Of a DNA stretch of 64,000 nucleotides, positions 1 through 8,975 are shown one piece after another. This stretch comes from Clostridium formicaceticum (lineage in GTDB: Bacteria; Bacillota; Clostridia; Peptostreptococcales; Natronincolaceae): contig NZ_CP017603.1 in the NCBI RefSeq assembly GCF_001854185.1, positions 2,170,001 through 2,234,000 of the forward strand, in the 5' to 3' direction. Position numbers and translations under genes: made by a program. The first letter of the stretch is position 1, and every line of letters starts with the position of its first letter. The notes below the pieces were generated by a model that was not told the origin of the DNA, searched no databases, and saw only the letters and a program-made list of their open reading frames with translations.

Positions 1-2
1 TA

Positions 3-95
3 GCTGTTTATAAAGATGGTAAAAAAATAGATGAGGTTACAAAAGAAGATGCTACAATAGAAAACATTGAGACGATGATCAAAAAGTATGCATAA
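3..95 (+). CDS. C-terminal end of a thioredoxin-like protein (partial)
   Basis: The last 30 codons of a gene that begins before the window; it ends with TAA at 93-95. The visible tail ([12 protein letters not shown], then an acidic and helical end finishing IKKYA) matches the last beta strand and final helix of a small thioredoxin. The redox motif is outside the window, so the family call rests on this tail and on position. Known clostridial grd clusters carry trxB and trxA ahead of grdA, where thioredoxin reduces the selenoprotein GrdA after each turnover. The gap to grdA is about 170 bases with no clear terminator, so co-transcription is possible but not shown. Confidence 0.55.
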   Translation, partial: AVYKDGKKIDEVTKEDATIENIETMIKKYA

Positions 96-266
96 TACTA
101 TTTACATAAGGTGATGCTTCCCCTATAATAATCACACTTTGTAGAACACATAAATCGTAAATATATTATGTATAAACTTAGGTCAAGTAATCAGTGGTGA
201 AATCTGTTGCATAGTATTTTTCCATAAAAAGCATGAATATAATTAAGAAAAGAAAGGATGTTGAAA

Positions 267-740
267 ATGGGTTTTTATGATGGTAAAAAAGTTATCATTG
301 TTGGCGACCGTGATGGTATTCCTGGTCCAGCCATCGAAGAGTGCCTAAAGGGTACAGGCGCAGAAGTAGTATTCTCATCTACTGAATGCTTTGTCTGAAC
401 CGCTGCAGGAGCAATGGACTTAGAAAATCAACAAAGAGTAAAGGATTTAACTGAAAAGCACGGTGCAGAAAATATGGTAGTGCTTTTAGGAGCTGCGGAA
501 GCAGAAGCAGCAGGTCTTGCTGCTGAAACTGTAACAGCAGGTGATCCAACCTTTGCGGGTCCATTGGCAGGAGTCCAGTTAGGGCTTAGAGTATTTCATG
601 TAGTTGAGCCACAATTCAAAGACGAAGTAGATGCTGGTGTCTATGATGAGCAAGTTGGTATGATGGAAATGGTATTAAATGTTGATGAAATCATAGAAGA
701 AATGTCGTCTATTAGAGAACAATTTTGTAAATTTAACTAA
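267..740 (+). CDS. grdA: Glycine/sarcosine/betaine reductase component A, selenoprotein GrdA
   Basis: Small selenoprotein that carries the carboxymethyl group as a Se-ether from component B to component C; shared by glycine, sarcosine and betaine reductases. It starts at ATG 267 ([17 protein letters not shown]) after the AGGA of AAAGGATG. Codon 44 is UGA (396-398) inside the motif C-F-V-U, followed by [11 protein letters not shown]. This is the active-site Cys/Sec pair of GrdA, with Sec at the published position 44. Reading through gives 157 residues, the normal family length. A naive gene caller would split the gene and keep only the part from 414. A strong hairpin follows the stop and separates it from grdC. 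Confidence 0.96.
396..440 (+). promoter_or_regulatory. Sec UGA and likely SECIS hairpin of grdA
   Basis: In-frame UGA at 396-398. Directly after it lies a possible hairpin (GCT 402-404 with AGC 410-412, loop GCAGG, outer CC/GG pair), the place where bacterial SECIS elements bind SelB. The UGA itself is certain from the protein context; the exact fold of the hairpin is my guess. Confidence 0.6.
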
Positions 741-758
741 AAGTCAAAATATAAAACT

Positions 759-789
759 ATAGATGGGTGTATAGATTACACCCATCTAT
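759..789 (+). terminator. 12-bp hairpin between grdA and grdC
   Basis: Perfect inverted repeat: 759-770 pairs with 778-789, loop 771-777. Only three T follow, so it is a weak terminator at best. It may instead stabilise the 3' end of grdA mRNA or attenuate read-through, which would fit a need for more GrdA than GrdC/GrdD. Confidence 0.6.
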
Positions 790-832
790 TTGAATATATT
801 CGCTCTAAAAAATACCACGGAGGTGCAAACAA

Positions 833-2371
833 ATGTCCTATGCAGTAGTAAAAGGATCATCCTATGTTTTAATGCATACACCAGATATGATTATGCACAA
901 TGGAACAACCCAAACAACAGAAAAACAATCTAACCCTAATTCCGAGTACCTACAAAAACTACCTAATCATCTAAGAAGCTATGAAGCGGTAGTAAGCTAC
1001 CCACCAAACCAAGTATATATTGGAAAACTAAAACCAGAAGAGCTAAGAAATTATGATATGCCATGGTATGACAAGGAAGTAGAAGGGGCAGATCGTTACG
1101 GGAAGTTCGGTGAAATTATGCCACAGGCAGAATTTATTGGCTTATTAAAAATCGTAGATGCCTTTGACTTAGTCATGCTAGAAAAAAGCTTTACATCCAA
1201 AGTAAAAGAAGAACTAAAAAAACACCCCCTTATGAAGGAAAGCCTAGTAGCGAAGCTAAAAGAAGGGGATGACATAGAAGAAATCAACAAAGCTATTAAA
1301 GAATTTCATGCAGAAGCCATCTACCATGACAATGAATTAGTAGGCTGCGTAAAAAGAGCCCATGAAATAGACAGCAACTTAAACGCCCACATTATGTATG
1401 AAAACCTAGTAGTAAAGGCATCCGGAGTACTAGCCTTCCTACATCTATTAGACAAAAACAACATCGAAGCAAGTGCAATTGATTATGTCATAGAGTGTTC
1501 AGAAGAAGCCTGCGGTGACATGAACCAAAGAGGCGGCGGAAACTTTGCAAAATCCATAGCAGAAATGGCAGAAGCAGTAAACGCTACAGGATCAGATACA
1601 AGAGGTTTCTGTGCAGCACCAACACATGCTCTCATCGAAGCAGCAGCCTTAGTAAAGGCAGGCGTATATGAAAATGTCGTGATCGTAGCCGGTGGAGCAA
1701 CAGCAAAACTAGGCATGAACGGAAAAGACCATGTAAAAAAAGACATGCCGATCCTAGAGGATATCATAGGAGGCTTTGCCGTACTAGTAAGTAAAAACGA
1801 TGGCATCAACCCAGTTTTAAGAACAGACCTATTAGGAAGACATACGGTAGGCACAGGCTCATCACCACAAGCTGTAATTACCTCATTAATCACAGCACCA
1901 TTAGATCGTGGGGGCTTAAAAATTACAGATATCGATAAATACTCCGTAGAAATGCAAAACCCAGACGTCACCAAACCAGCAGGAGCAGGGGACGTACCAG
2001 AAGCCAACTACAAAATGATTGCAGCTTTAGGAGTAAAACGTGGGGATTTAGACAGAAAAGACGTAGCAACCTTTGGAGAAAAACACGGTATGCCAGGTTG
2101 GGCACCAACCCAAGGGCATATTCCAAGCGGTGTACCTTATATCGGTCATGCTAGAGAAGCCTTTTTAAACAAAGAAATCAATCGAGCCATGATCGTAGGA
2201 AAAGGCAGCTTATTCCTAGGAAGAATGACCAACCAATTTGACGGTGTTTCCATTGTGATGGAACAAAACAACGGACAAGGTGAGGCGACAGTAGGTATAT
2301 CAGAAGGCGATGTAAAAAATATGATAGCAGAAGCCATGAGAAACTTTGCCACACACTTATTAGAAGAATAA
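833..2371 (+). CDS. grdC: Glycine/sarcosine/betaine reductase component C, beta subunit
   Basis: 512-residue large subunit of component C, which turns the Se-carboxymethyl group of GrdA into acetyl phosphate with GrdD. Thiolase / 3-oxoacyl-ACP synthase III-like fold: the stretch around CSEEACGDMNQRGGG (residues about 222-236), the segment RGFCAAPTHALIEAA, and late glycine-rich GKGSLFLGRMTNQFDG are typical of GrdC. Start ATG 833 follows an AGGTG-type site (GGAGGTG at 819-825). grdD follows after 12 bases and is translated from the same message. Codon use here (many GTA, GCA, ACC) is more uniform than in neighbours, as expected for a highly expressed catabolic gene. Cytoplasmic. Confidence 0.95.
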   Translation: MSYAVVKGSSYVLMHTPDMIMHNGTTQTTEKQSNPNSEYLQKLPNHLRSYEAVVSYPPNQVYIGKLKPEELRNYDMPWYDKEVEGADRYGKFGEIMPQAEFIGLLKIVDAFDLVMLEKSFTSKVKEELKKHPLMKESLVAKLKEGDDIEEINKAIKEFHAEAIYHDNELVGCVKRAHEIDSNLNAHIMYENLVVKASGVLAFLHLLDKNNIEASAIDYVIECSEEACGDMNQRGGGNFAKSIAEMAEAVNATGSDTRGFCAAPTHALIEAAALVKAGVYENVVIVAGGATAKLGMNGKDHVKKDMPILEDIIGGFAVLVSKNDGINPVLRTDLLGRHTVGTGSSPQAVITSLITAPLDRGGLKITDIDKYSVEMQNPDVTKPAGAGDVPEANYKMIAALGVKRGDLDRKDVATFGEKHGMPGWAPTQGHIPSGVPYIGHAREAFLNKEINRAMIVGKGSLFLGRMTNQFDGVSIVMEQNNGQGEATVGISEGDVKNMIAEAMRNFATHLLEE

Positions 2372-2383
2372 GGAGTGAATACA

Positions 2384-3571
2384 ATGTCAGAAAACAAAGC
2401 AGTAAAACAAATGATCGGCAAAGTATTCAACAACATAGCCGATGCCATAGAAACCGGCGAATTTGGTAAAAAAACAAGAATAGGCCTAACCACCTTAGGC
2501 AGCGAGCATGGGGTAGAAAACCTCGTAAAAGCAGCACAAATGGCAGCAAAGTCCTCAGCAGGTTATCAGATAGTTTTAATAGGCCCTAAAGTAGAAAGCG
2601 ATCTAGTACAATATGAAGCCAATACAGAAGAAGAAGCCCACAAAAAAATGGAAGAACTACTGGACAGTGGAGAAATAGACGGATGCGTTACCATGCACTA
2701 CAGCTTCCCTATTGGTGTATCTACCGTAGGAAAAGTCATCACTCCTGGTAAAGGAAAAGAAATGTTTATTGCCACCACCACCGGTACATCTTCACCCCAT
2801 AGAACAGAAGCGATGGTAAAAAATGCCCTTTACGGCATCATAGCAGCCAAAGCCAATGGTATTAAAAATCCAACCGTAGGAATCTTAAACGTAGACGGGG
2901 CAAGACAAGTAGAAAAGGCCTTAAAAGAACTAAAAGCTAACGGTTATGCTATCAACCTGACAGAATCTATGCGAAGTGACGGCGGCTGTATCATGAGGGG
3001 AAATGACCTTTTGGCAGGAACACCAGACATTATGGTACAGGACACCTTAAGCGGTAACGTATTAATGAAGGTATTCTCTGCCTTTACAACAGGAGGAGAT
3101 TACGAATCCATCGGTTATGGCTATGGCCCAGGGATAGGAGAAGGACAAGAAAGAACCATCTTGATTTTATCAAGAGCCTCCGGTGTCCCAGTGGTAGCCA
3201 ATGCCCTTCAATATGCAGCAGAACTAGTAAAGGGTAACCTGAAGGAAGTAGCCAAAGAAGAATTCCAGGCCGCAAAAAAAGCAAACCTGGATGAAATATT
3301 AAAGAGCCTAACAAAAGACAACAAAAAAGCAAAAGAAGCTGATGAAGAGATAACAGCACCACCAAAGGAAGTGGTGACAGGCTCTATATCAGGGATTGAT
3401 ATTATGGATCTAGAGGATGCTGTAAAAGCCCTATGGAAAAAGGGTATTTATGCAGAAAGCGGTATGGGTTGTACAGGACCGATCCTGATGGTGAATGAAG
3501 CAAAGGTAAAGGATGCACTAATGCTGCTACAGGAAGCAGGATTTGTGGCAGGAGAGAAAAGCGATTGCTAA
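2384..3571 (+). CDS. grdD: Glycine/sarcosine/betaine reductase component C, alpha subunit
   Basis: 395-residue small subunit of component C, related to PlsX/phosphate acyltransferases; it releases acetyl phosphate, which acetate kinase can use to make ATP. The signature GMGCTGPILMVNEAK near the C-terminus holds Cys363 by this start, matching the catalytic Cys reported near position 359 in other GrdD proteins. The start ATG 2384 is chosen because AGGAG lies 8 bases upstream at 2371-2375, overlapping the grdC stop. An in-frame GTG at 2375 lies inside that site and is unlikely. The gene ends with a clear hairpin terminator, so grdA-grdC-grdD form one unit separate from the downstream component B genes. 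Confidence 0.95.
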   Translation: MSENKAVKQMIGKVFNNIADAIETGEFGKKTRIGLTTLGSEHGVENLVKAAQMAAKSSAGYQIVLIGPKVESDLVQYEANTEEEAHKKMEELLDSGEIDGCVTMHYSFPIGVSTVGKVITPGKGKEMFIATTTGTSSPHRTEAMVKNALYGIIAAKANGIKNPTVGILNVDGARQVEKALKELKANGYAINLTESMRSDGGCIMRGNDLLAGTPDIMVQDTLSGNVLMKVFSAFTTGGDYESIGYGYGPGIGEGQERTILILSRASGVPVVANALQYAAELVKGNLKEVAKEEFQAAKKANLDEILKSLTKDNKKAKEADEEITAPPKEVVTGSISGIDIMDLEDAVKALWKKGIYAESGMGCTGPILMVNEAKVKDALMLLQEAGFVAGEKSDC

Positions 3572-3577
3572 TTCTAA

Positions 3578-3612
3578 CAAAACATCATACTCAGGAGTAT
3601 GGTGTTTTGCGT
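3578..3612 (+). terminator. Terminator after grdD
   Basis: 15-bp stem (3578-3592 with 3595-3609, one G-U pair) with a tight loop. The T tract is short (TTTT inside the 3' arm), so efficiency is uncertain. Confidence 0.65.
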
Positions 3613-3713
3613 TTATTTAATAGGGAAAGTTTCATATCTGATGGGCTTTTTAGAGGAAGAATATAATTAATAAAAAGCATTAAAAAATAAATAGAATTAT
3701 AGAATAAACATGA

Positions 3714-3778
3714 TTGTAAAATATACTCATTAATGATATAATGATTATAGTTAGTAAATTAACAAAGAAAAACGTTTT
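3714..3778 (+). promoter_or_regulatory. Promoter of the component B / transporter operon with adjacent palindrome
   Basis: TTGTAA at 3714-3719, 17-base spacer, TATAAT at 3737-3742: a good housekeeping promoter about 110 bases before grdI. A 10-bp palindrome AAAACGTTTT (3769-3778) lies some 27 bases downstream of the -10 and could be an operator. The candidate repressor is unknown; the TetR gene at the far end of the block is one possibility. Confidence 0.6.
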
Positions 3779-3855
3779 CGATGTTATAGCTAGCCGCATA
3801 AATATAGAAGTTTTTTTAAACAATATATAATAACCTGAAGGGAGTGTGTAAATTT

Positions 3856-5181
3856 ATGAAATTAGAGATTGGGAATTTTTATGTAAAAGATGTCATCTTT
3901 GGTGATCAAACAGCTTATGCTAATGGAACACTAACCATTAATAAGGAAGAGGCATTAGCAGTTGTTAGAGAAGATGAGCATATTACAGAAGCAGATATCA
4001 TCATTACAAAGCCTGGAGACAAAGTAAGAATCGTACCAGTAAAAGAAGCCATTGAGCCAAGACACAGAGTAGGTGGAGGTCCAGTATTCCCTGGAGTAAC
4101 AGGGGACTTAATGCAGTCAGGAGATGGAAAAACCCTTGCATTAAAAAATTGTAGTGTATTAGTAGTAGGAAAGCATTGGGGTGGATTCCAAGATGGACTC
4201 ATTGATATGAGTGGAGAAGGAGCAAAATATACACTTTTTTCTCAATTACAAAACATCTGTCTTGTAGCTGATACTGACGAAGAGTTCGAAAAACGTGAAC
4301 AGCAGAAGAAAAACCGTGCTTTAAGATGGGCAGGTATGAGATTAGCAGAATATATAGGCAGCTGTGTTGCTGAATTACAACCAGAAGAAGTGGAAACCTA
4401 TGAATTAGCACCAATCACAAAGCGTTCTGAAGAAGTACAGGCCTTACCAAGTGTTGCATTAGTATTACAACCTCAATCTCAAATGGAGGAAATGGGTTAC
4501 AATGACTTAGTATATGGATGGGACTGCAACCATATGGTGCCAACCTTTATGCATCCTAATGAAGTATTAGACGGTGCTATGATTTCAGGATCTTTTATGC
4601 CTTGTTCTTCAAAATGGTCTACTTATGATTTTCAAAACTATCCAATGATTAAGCGTTTATATCAAGAACATGGAAAAACCATTAACTTCTTAGGTGTGAT
4701 TATGTCTAACTTAAATGTTGCCCTAGAGCAAAAAGAAAGAGCAGCGCAATTTGTAGCACAAATGGCGAAATCTTTAGGTGCTGATGCAGCAGTTGTGGCA
4801 GAAGAAGGTTATGGCAATCCAGATGCAGACTTTATTGCATGTATCGTAGCATTAGAAAATGCAGGAGTTAAGACAATTGGTCTTACAAATGAATGTACTG
4901 GTAGAGATGGAGCTTCTCAACCACTAGTAACCTTAGATGAAAAAGCAGATGCTATTGTTTCTTGTGGAAACGTTTCAGAGTTAATAGAGCTTCCTCCAAT
5001 GGAAACAGTTATTGGTGAACTACAAGCATTAGCTAGAGATGGTTTATCTGGAGGCTGGGCAGACGATGAAATCTTAGGATCATCTGTTAGAGAAGATGGA
5101 TCAATTATTATGGAAAACAATGCAATGTTCTGTGGAGACCGTGTAGCAGGATGGTCTACAAAAACAATGGTAGAATATTAA
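3856..5181 (+). CDS. grdI: Betaine (or sarcosine) reductase component B, GrdE/GrdI-type subunit
   Basis: 441-residue GrdE/GrdG/GrdI-family subunit of the substrate-binding component B. Start ATG 3856 is placed 10 bases after AAGGGAG; GTG 3844 overlaps that site. In glycine reductase GrdE, an Asn-Cys bond in the segment PNEVLDGA..SGNC is cut to give two chains and a pyruvoyl group. Here the same region reads HPNEVLDGAMISGSF, then MPCSSKW: Asn-Cys is replaced by Ser-Phe. As I recall, betaine reductase component B has an uncut 45-kDa subunit, which agrees. Followed by the Sec-containing partner after 13 bases and then a betaine-type transporter, so betaine is the favoured substrate; sarcosine (grdG) cannot be excluded from sequence alone. 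Confidence 0.8.
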   Translation: MKLEIGNFYVKDVIFGDQTAYANGTLTINKEEALAVVREDEHITEADIIITKPGDKVRIVPVKEAIEPRHRVGGGPVFPGVTGDLMQSGDGKTLALKNCSVLVVGKHWGGFQDGLIDMSGEGAKYTLFSQLQNICLVADTDEEFEKREQQKKNRALRWAGMRLAEYIGSCVAELQPEEVETYELAPITKRSEEVQALPSVALVLQPQSQMEEMGYNDLVYGWDCNHMVPTFMHPNEVLDGAMISGSFMPCSSKWSTYDFQNYPMIKRLYQEHGKTINFLGVIMSNLNVALEQKERAAQFVAQMAKSLGADAAVVAEEGYGNPDADFIACIVALENAGVKTIGLTNECTGRDGASQPLVTLDEKADAIVSCGNVSELIELPPMETVIGELQALARDGLSGGWADDEILGSSVREDGSIIMENNAMFCGDRVAGWSTKTMVEY

Positions 5182-5194
5182 GGAGGTGCTAAAG

Positions 5195-6514
5195 ATGAAA
5201 AAGAAAGCAATCTTATATTTAAATCAATTCTTTGGACAAATTGGTGGAGAAGAACTAGCGGATCATGCTCCTGAGATAAGGGAAGGATTAGTAGGACCTG
5301 CAATGGAACTAGATAAACAATTAGGTGATGTTGCAGAAGTAACCCATACTATCATCTGTGGAGACAACTTTATGGGTTCTAGACAGGAAGAGGCGGTTGA
5401 AACCATATTAGGGTTTTTAGCAGACAAGGAATTCGATATATTCTTTTCAGGACCAGCTTTTAGAGCAGGAAGATATGGAAGTGCATGCGGCCACATTTCT
5501 AAAGCTGTTAAGGAAAAATTCGGCGTACCAGTAGTTAGCTCTATGAATGATGAGAACCCTGGTGTGGAAATGTTTAAAAAAGAAATGTATATCTTTAAGG
5601 GTGGTGCCAGTGCGGCAGCCATGAGAAAAGATGTAAAAGCAATGGCTGATTTTGGTAAGAAGATTTTAACTGGAGAAGAACTTTTATCTGCTGAAGAAGA
5701 AGGTTATTATGGCAGAGAAAAAAGACACCAAAAATGGTTAAATCCTGCAGTGCCAGCTACTGAAAGAGTTATAGATATGTTGCTTAAAAAGATTAAGGGA
5801 GAAGCTTTCCAAACAGAGCTGCCAATTCCTCCATCTGATTTAGTAGCTATTGCAGAACCTATTAAAGACCTAAAAAATGCTAAAATCGCTTTAGCTACAA
5901 CCGGTGGTATTGTACCAGTAGAGAACCCTGATAGAATTCAATCAGCTTCTGCTACAAGATGGGGTAAATATGATGTCACTGGTATGGACAGATTAGAAGC
6001 AGGGGTATTTAAAACTATCCATGCTGGATTTGACCCTGCAGCAGCAGATGCAGATCCTAATGTAATCGTTCCATTAGATGCATTAAGAGCTTATGAAAAA
6101 GAAGGAAAAATTGGTTCTGTTCATAACTATTTCTATACAACCGTTGGAACAGGAACAACCCAAGGGGAAGCAGCAAGAATGGGTAGAGAAATTGTAGAGG
6201 ATCTTAAGGCAGCTGGCGTGGACGCTGTTATCATGACCTCCACATGAGGTACCTGTACACGTTGCGGTGCAACGATGGTAAAAGAAATTGAAAAAGCAGG
6301 TATCACCATTGTACAAATGGCAAATCTAATTCCAGTTGCTAAAACTGTTGGATCTAATAGAATGGTGCCAACCATCTCTATTCCATATCCTTTAGGTCAC
6401 CCAGAAACAACAAAAGAAGAGCAATGGAAACTACGTTATCATAGAGTAGGGGTTGCTTTAGAATCACTAGAAACCGATATTCAAGAACAAACAGTATTTA
6501 AAGTAAAAATCTAA
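5195..6514 (+). CDS. grdH: Betaine (or sarcosine) reductase component B selenoprotein, GrdB/GrdH-type subunit
   Basis: Selenoprotein subunit that attacks the substrate C-N bond and passes the carboxymethyl group to GrdA. Start ATG 5195 follows AGGAGG at 5181-5186. The frame continues through UGA at 6245-6247 in the motif T-S-T-U-GTCTRCG, i.e. U-x2-C-x2-C, the conserved Sec/Cys motif of GrdB, GrdF and GrdH. Full length is 439 residues with Sec at codon 351, normal for the family. A naive call would give two false genes (to 6247, and from 6275). Named grdH by linkage with the GrdI-like subunit and the BCCT transporter; grdF is the alternative. Confidence 0.85.
6245..6280 (+). promoter_or_regulatory. 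Sec UGA and SECIS hairpin of grdH
   Basis: After the UGA at 6245-6247 comes a compact hairpin: CGTTGC (6260-6265) pairs with GCAACG (6269-6274), loop GGT, extended by ACC/GGT below it. The loop is about 19 bases after the UGA, the usual spacing for bacterial SECIS elements recognised by SelB. Confidence 0.75.
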
Positions 6515-6577
6515 AAAACTATCTAAAAAACTATGTAAAAAACTAAATATATTCTATAACAAAAGGGGCTAAACCAT

Positions 6578-8062
6578 ATGCAAGAAATGAAAAAAAATAA
6601 TAAGGTGTTTCATATCTCGCTGGTGGTTGTGTTTGCTATTGTTTTCTGGGGAATATTTTCCCCAGAAAACTTTGAAAACACAGCAAATGGATTTTATGAG
6701 TTTGTTGTTGGAAACTTTAGCTGGATGTACTTGTTATCAATGTTATCATTCGTAGCCTTTGCTGGATTTTTAGCATTCAGTAAGTATGGAAAAATTAAGC
6801 TAGGTTCAGATGATTCTGTACCAGAATACAGCAACACCTCATGGTTTGCCATGTTATTTGGAGCAGGTATGGGAATTGGTCTGGTATTCTGGGGTGTGGC
6901 GGAGCCATTAAATCACTTTGTCAACCCACCCTTCGGTTTAGAGGGAGGAACAGCTGGAGCAGCAAATTTCGCCATGAAGACTTCCTTCTTACATTGGGGT
7001 TTTCATCCATGGGCTAACTATAGTATCTTTGGTCTTGCACTAGCTTATTTTCAATTTAGAAAAAACAAACCGGGTTTAATTAGTAGTGTATTTATTCCAC
7101 TATTAGGAGAAGAAAGAATCAATGGACCAATAGGGAAAACGATTGATATTTTAGCTATATTTGCAACCATTGCAGGAGTAGCTACGTCACTGGGCTTAGG
7201 GACGCTGCAAATTAATGGTGGTTTAAACTTCTTATTCGGCATACCAAATACTACCTTAGTGAATATTATCATTATTGCTGTTGTGACATTTATCTATATA
7301 TGGACAGCGGTAACAGGAATTGAAAAAGGAATTAAGCTCTTATCAGATATTAATTTAATCGCAGCCATTGCTATATTAGGTCTATCTATTATCGTAGGGC
7401 CCACTGTTAAAATGATCAATATATTCCTTAACGGAACAGGGTTGTATCTTACAGATTTTATCCGAGATAGTTTTCGTATCGAAGCCTTCGGAGACAACAG
7501 CTGGACTGGAGGCTGGACGGTATTCTATTGGGCTTGGTGGATTGCCTGGGCACCATTTGTAGGGACATTTATAGCCCGTATTTCAAAGGGAAGAAGCATT
7601 AGAGAGTTCGTTATAGGTGTAATTGTAGCACCATCCTTAGCTTCCTTTGTATGGTTTGCTACCTTTGGAACCTTAGGCATGAACTTGGGAATGGATGTAG
7701 CAACAGAAGCAATACAAACCACAGAGACAGCTCTGTTTCTAGTGATGAGGAATTATCCACTTGGAAGCATTATTTCTTTTGTTGCGGTATTCCTGCTATG
7801 TACCTTCTTTATTACATCAGCAAACTCAGCAACCTTTGTATTAGGCATGATGTCTTCTAATGGAGATTTGAATCCAAGTAATTCAAAGAAAATTATTTGG
7901 GGATTGGTACAGTCCTTATTAGCGGTATCTTTACTGCTTGCTGGGGGTCTTACGACATTACAGATAGGTTCTATTGCAGCGGCATTCCCCTTTGTGATCG
8001 TAATGATTCTTTCTATGGTTTCTTTGATGAAGGCATTGAAAAGTGATGAAAAGTTTGATTAA
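6578..8062 (+). CDS. BCCT-family betaine/carnitine/choline transporter
   Basis: 494-residue secondary transporter with about 12 membrane helices. The family signatures are visible: MGIGLVFWGVAEP (residues about 97-109) and the tryptophan-rich substrate segment GWTVFYWAWWIAWAPFVGTF. These aromatic residues form the cage for the trimethylammonium group. It lies 63 bases after grdH with its own site (AAAGGGG) and probably belongs to the same operon, supplying betaine as electron acceptor and possibly as osmoprotectant. Unlike osmosensing BetP it has no long charged tails; the C-terminus is short (KALKSDEKFD). A terminator follows. Substrate is inferred from the family and neighbours. Confidence 0.9.
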   Translation: MQEMKKNNKVFHISLVVVFAIVFWGIFSPENFENTANGFYEFVVGNFSWMYLLSMLSFVAFAGFLAFSKYGKIKLGSDDSVPEYSNTSWFAMLFGAGMGIGLVFWGVAEPLNHFVNPPFGLEGGTAGAANFAMKTSFLHWGFHPWANYSIFGLALAYFQFRKNKPGLISSVFIPLLGEERINGPIGKTIDILAIFATIAGVATSLGLGTLQINGGLNFLFGIPNTTLVNIIIIAVVTFIYIWTAVTGIEKGIKLLSDINLIAAIAILGLSIIVGPTVKMINIFLNGTGLYLTDFIRDSFRIEAFGDNSWTGGWTVFYWAWWIAWAPFVGTFIARISKGRSIREFVIGVIVAPSLASFVWFATFGTLGMNLGMDVATEAIQTTETALFLVMRNYPLGSIISFVAVFLLCTFFITSANSATFVLGMMSSNGDLNPSNSKKIIWGLVQSLLAVSLLLAGGLTTLQIGSIAAAFPFVIVMILSMVSLMKALKSDEKFD

Positions 8063-8078
8063 TTAGGTTTTAAAACAT

Positions 8079-8117
8079 AAAATAAGCATCCTGTCTAAAA
8101 GACAGGATGCTTATTTT
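8079..8117. terminator. Bidirectional terminator between the BCCT and tetR genes
   Basis: Near-perfect stem of about 17 bp with a 4-base loop (AAAA 8097-8100), flanked by A-rich and T-rich ends. It overlaps the tetR stop codon (8111-8113) and serves two convergent genes. Confidence 0.85.
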
Positions 8118-8776
8118 ATGGGTCCTTCATAGGCTTCAATTGTTTTCTTAATATACAGCAGCGTTCTATCCACGGCTTCATCAACACTATAGTCTACTTG
8201 GTTTTTAAGAACTCTAGTAAACATACCTTGATAAATAACTAAAGTCATTTCATTCACCTCGTCTAAGTACTCATCTTGAAGGAAACCATCTTTAGCACAA
8301 GTTTTTAGTAAGGGCAAATTTCTCTCAGGGATATTCTGCTTTAGGAGCATAGGAAGGAGCTCTTCAGGTTGTTCTCCTAGCTCTTCAGGAAAAATATTGT
8401 AGTATTCCCTAATGGAATCTTTTAAAGAATCACAAAACTTTTCAAAGAAAATCAATTGATAGATTTTAGGATTACCGTAAGAGTGGGTGCAGAAACATTT
8501 CCAAATACGTAGGTACTTATCCAGTGAATCCTCAGCACCCCTAAGATATTCAGGTAACGCAACAGCATATTCCTTTAAATACTTCATAGAAGTAAAAAAA
8601 ATCAAATGATCTAGATTTTCAAAGTAATTATACATCGTAGCACTATTATACCCTGCTAGATCTGCTACTTTTCTAACCGTAATAGCTTCTATACCTTCCT
8701 CTTCTATAATCTTATTGGTTGCTTCAATAAAATAACTCATAATTCGTCTTTTTTGTATTTCTTTTTTATCCATCAT
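8111..8776 (-). CDS. TetR/AcrR-family transcriptional regulator
   Basis: 221 residues. N-terminal helix-turn-helix typical of TetR: AIRVRKVAD-like segment (IEAITVRKVADLAGYNSATMY region, residues about 29-49) ending in YNYFENLDHL. The C-terminal ligand/dimer domain is not recognisable to a specific subfamily. Two ATG codons are possible (8776 and 8773), preceded by a weak GGGG site. It is convergent with the BCCT gene and divergent from the gene at 8976, so its target is not clear from position. It could act on itself, on the divergent gene, or on the grdI promoter palindrome. Confidence 0.85.
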   Translation of the reverse strand: MMDKKEIQKRRIMSYFIEATNKIIEEEGIEAITVRKVADLAGYNSATMYNYFENLDHLIFFTSMKYLKEYAVALPEYLRGAEDSLDKYLRIWKCFCTHSYGNPKIYQLIFFEKFCDSLKDSIREYYNIFPEELGEQPEELLPMLLKQNIPERNLPLLKTCAKDGFLQDEYLDEVNEMTLVIYQGMFTRVLKNQVDYSVDEAVDRTLLYIKKTIEAYEGPIK

Positions 8777-8975
8777 TTATCATCTACCCCATATCTTTTA
8801 GTCTCTATATAACTTCCCCCTGTAAAACTATTATAACACAAAAAAAGGAAAAGTGTTAAATTTTAAACGTGTATAGAAAAATACAATAGAAAATAGGTTA
8901 TCAATAAAATTCTATATAGAGGATAGCAAATAAAATAAAAAATAAAGGAATTTAGAAAATTTTGGAGAATATTAA

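Noticed and set aside
190-220. Sigma-54 promoter before grdA (TGGTGAAATCTGTTGCA)
   Set aside because: The GG and GC elements are 11 bases apart instead of 10 and the -24 box does not match well.
379-564. Minus-strand open frame over grdA
   Set aside because: Leu/Gln-rich antisense shadow of the grdA coding sequence, with no ribosome site and no family resemblance.
414-740. grdA called from ATG 414 as a 108-residue gene
   Set aside because: The conserved protein starts at 267 and reads through UGA as selenocysteine; a start at 414 would remove the active site.
6275-6514. Separate gene from ATG 6275 after grdH
   Set aside because: It is the C-terminal part of grdH after the Sec codon; sequence and length match the GrdB family when joined.
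8111-8776. TetR gene as the specific regulator of the betaine genes
   Set aside because: It is convergent with the transporter and has its own terminator; nothing in the sequence ties it to the grdI promoter beyond proximity.
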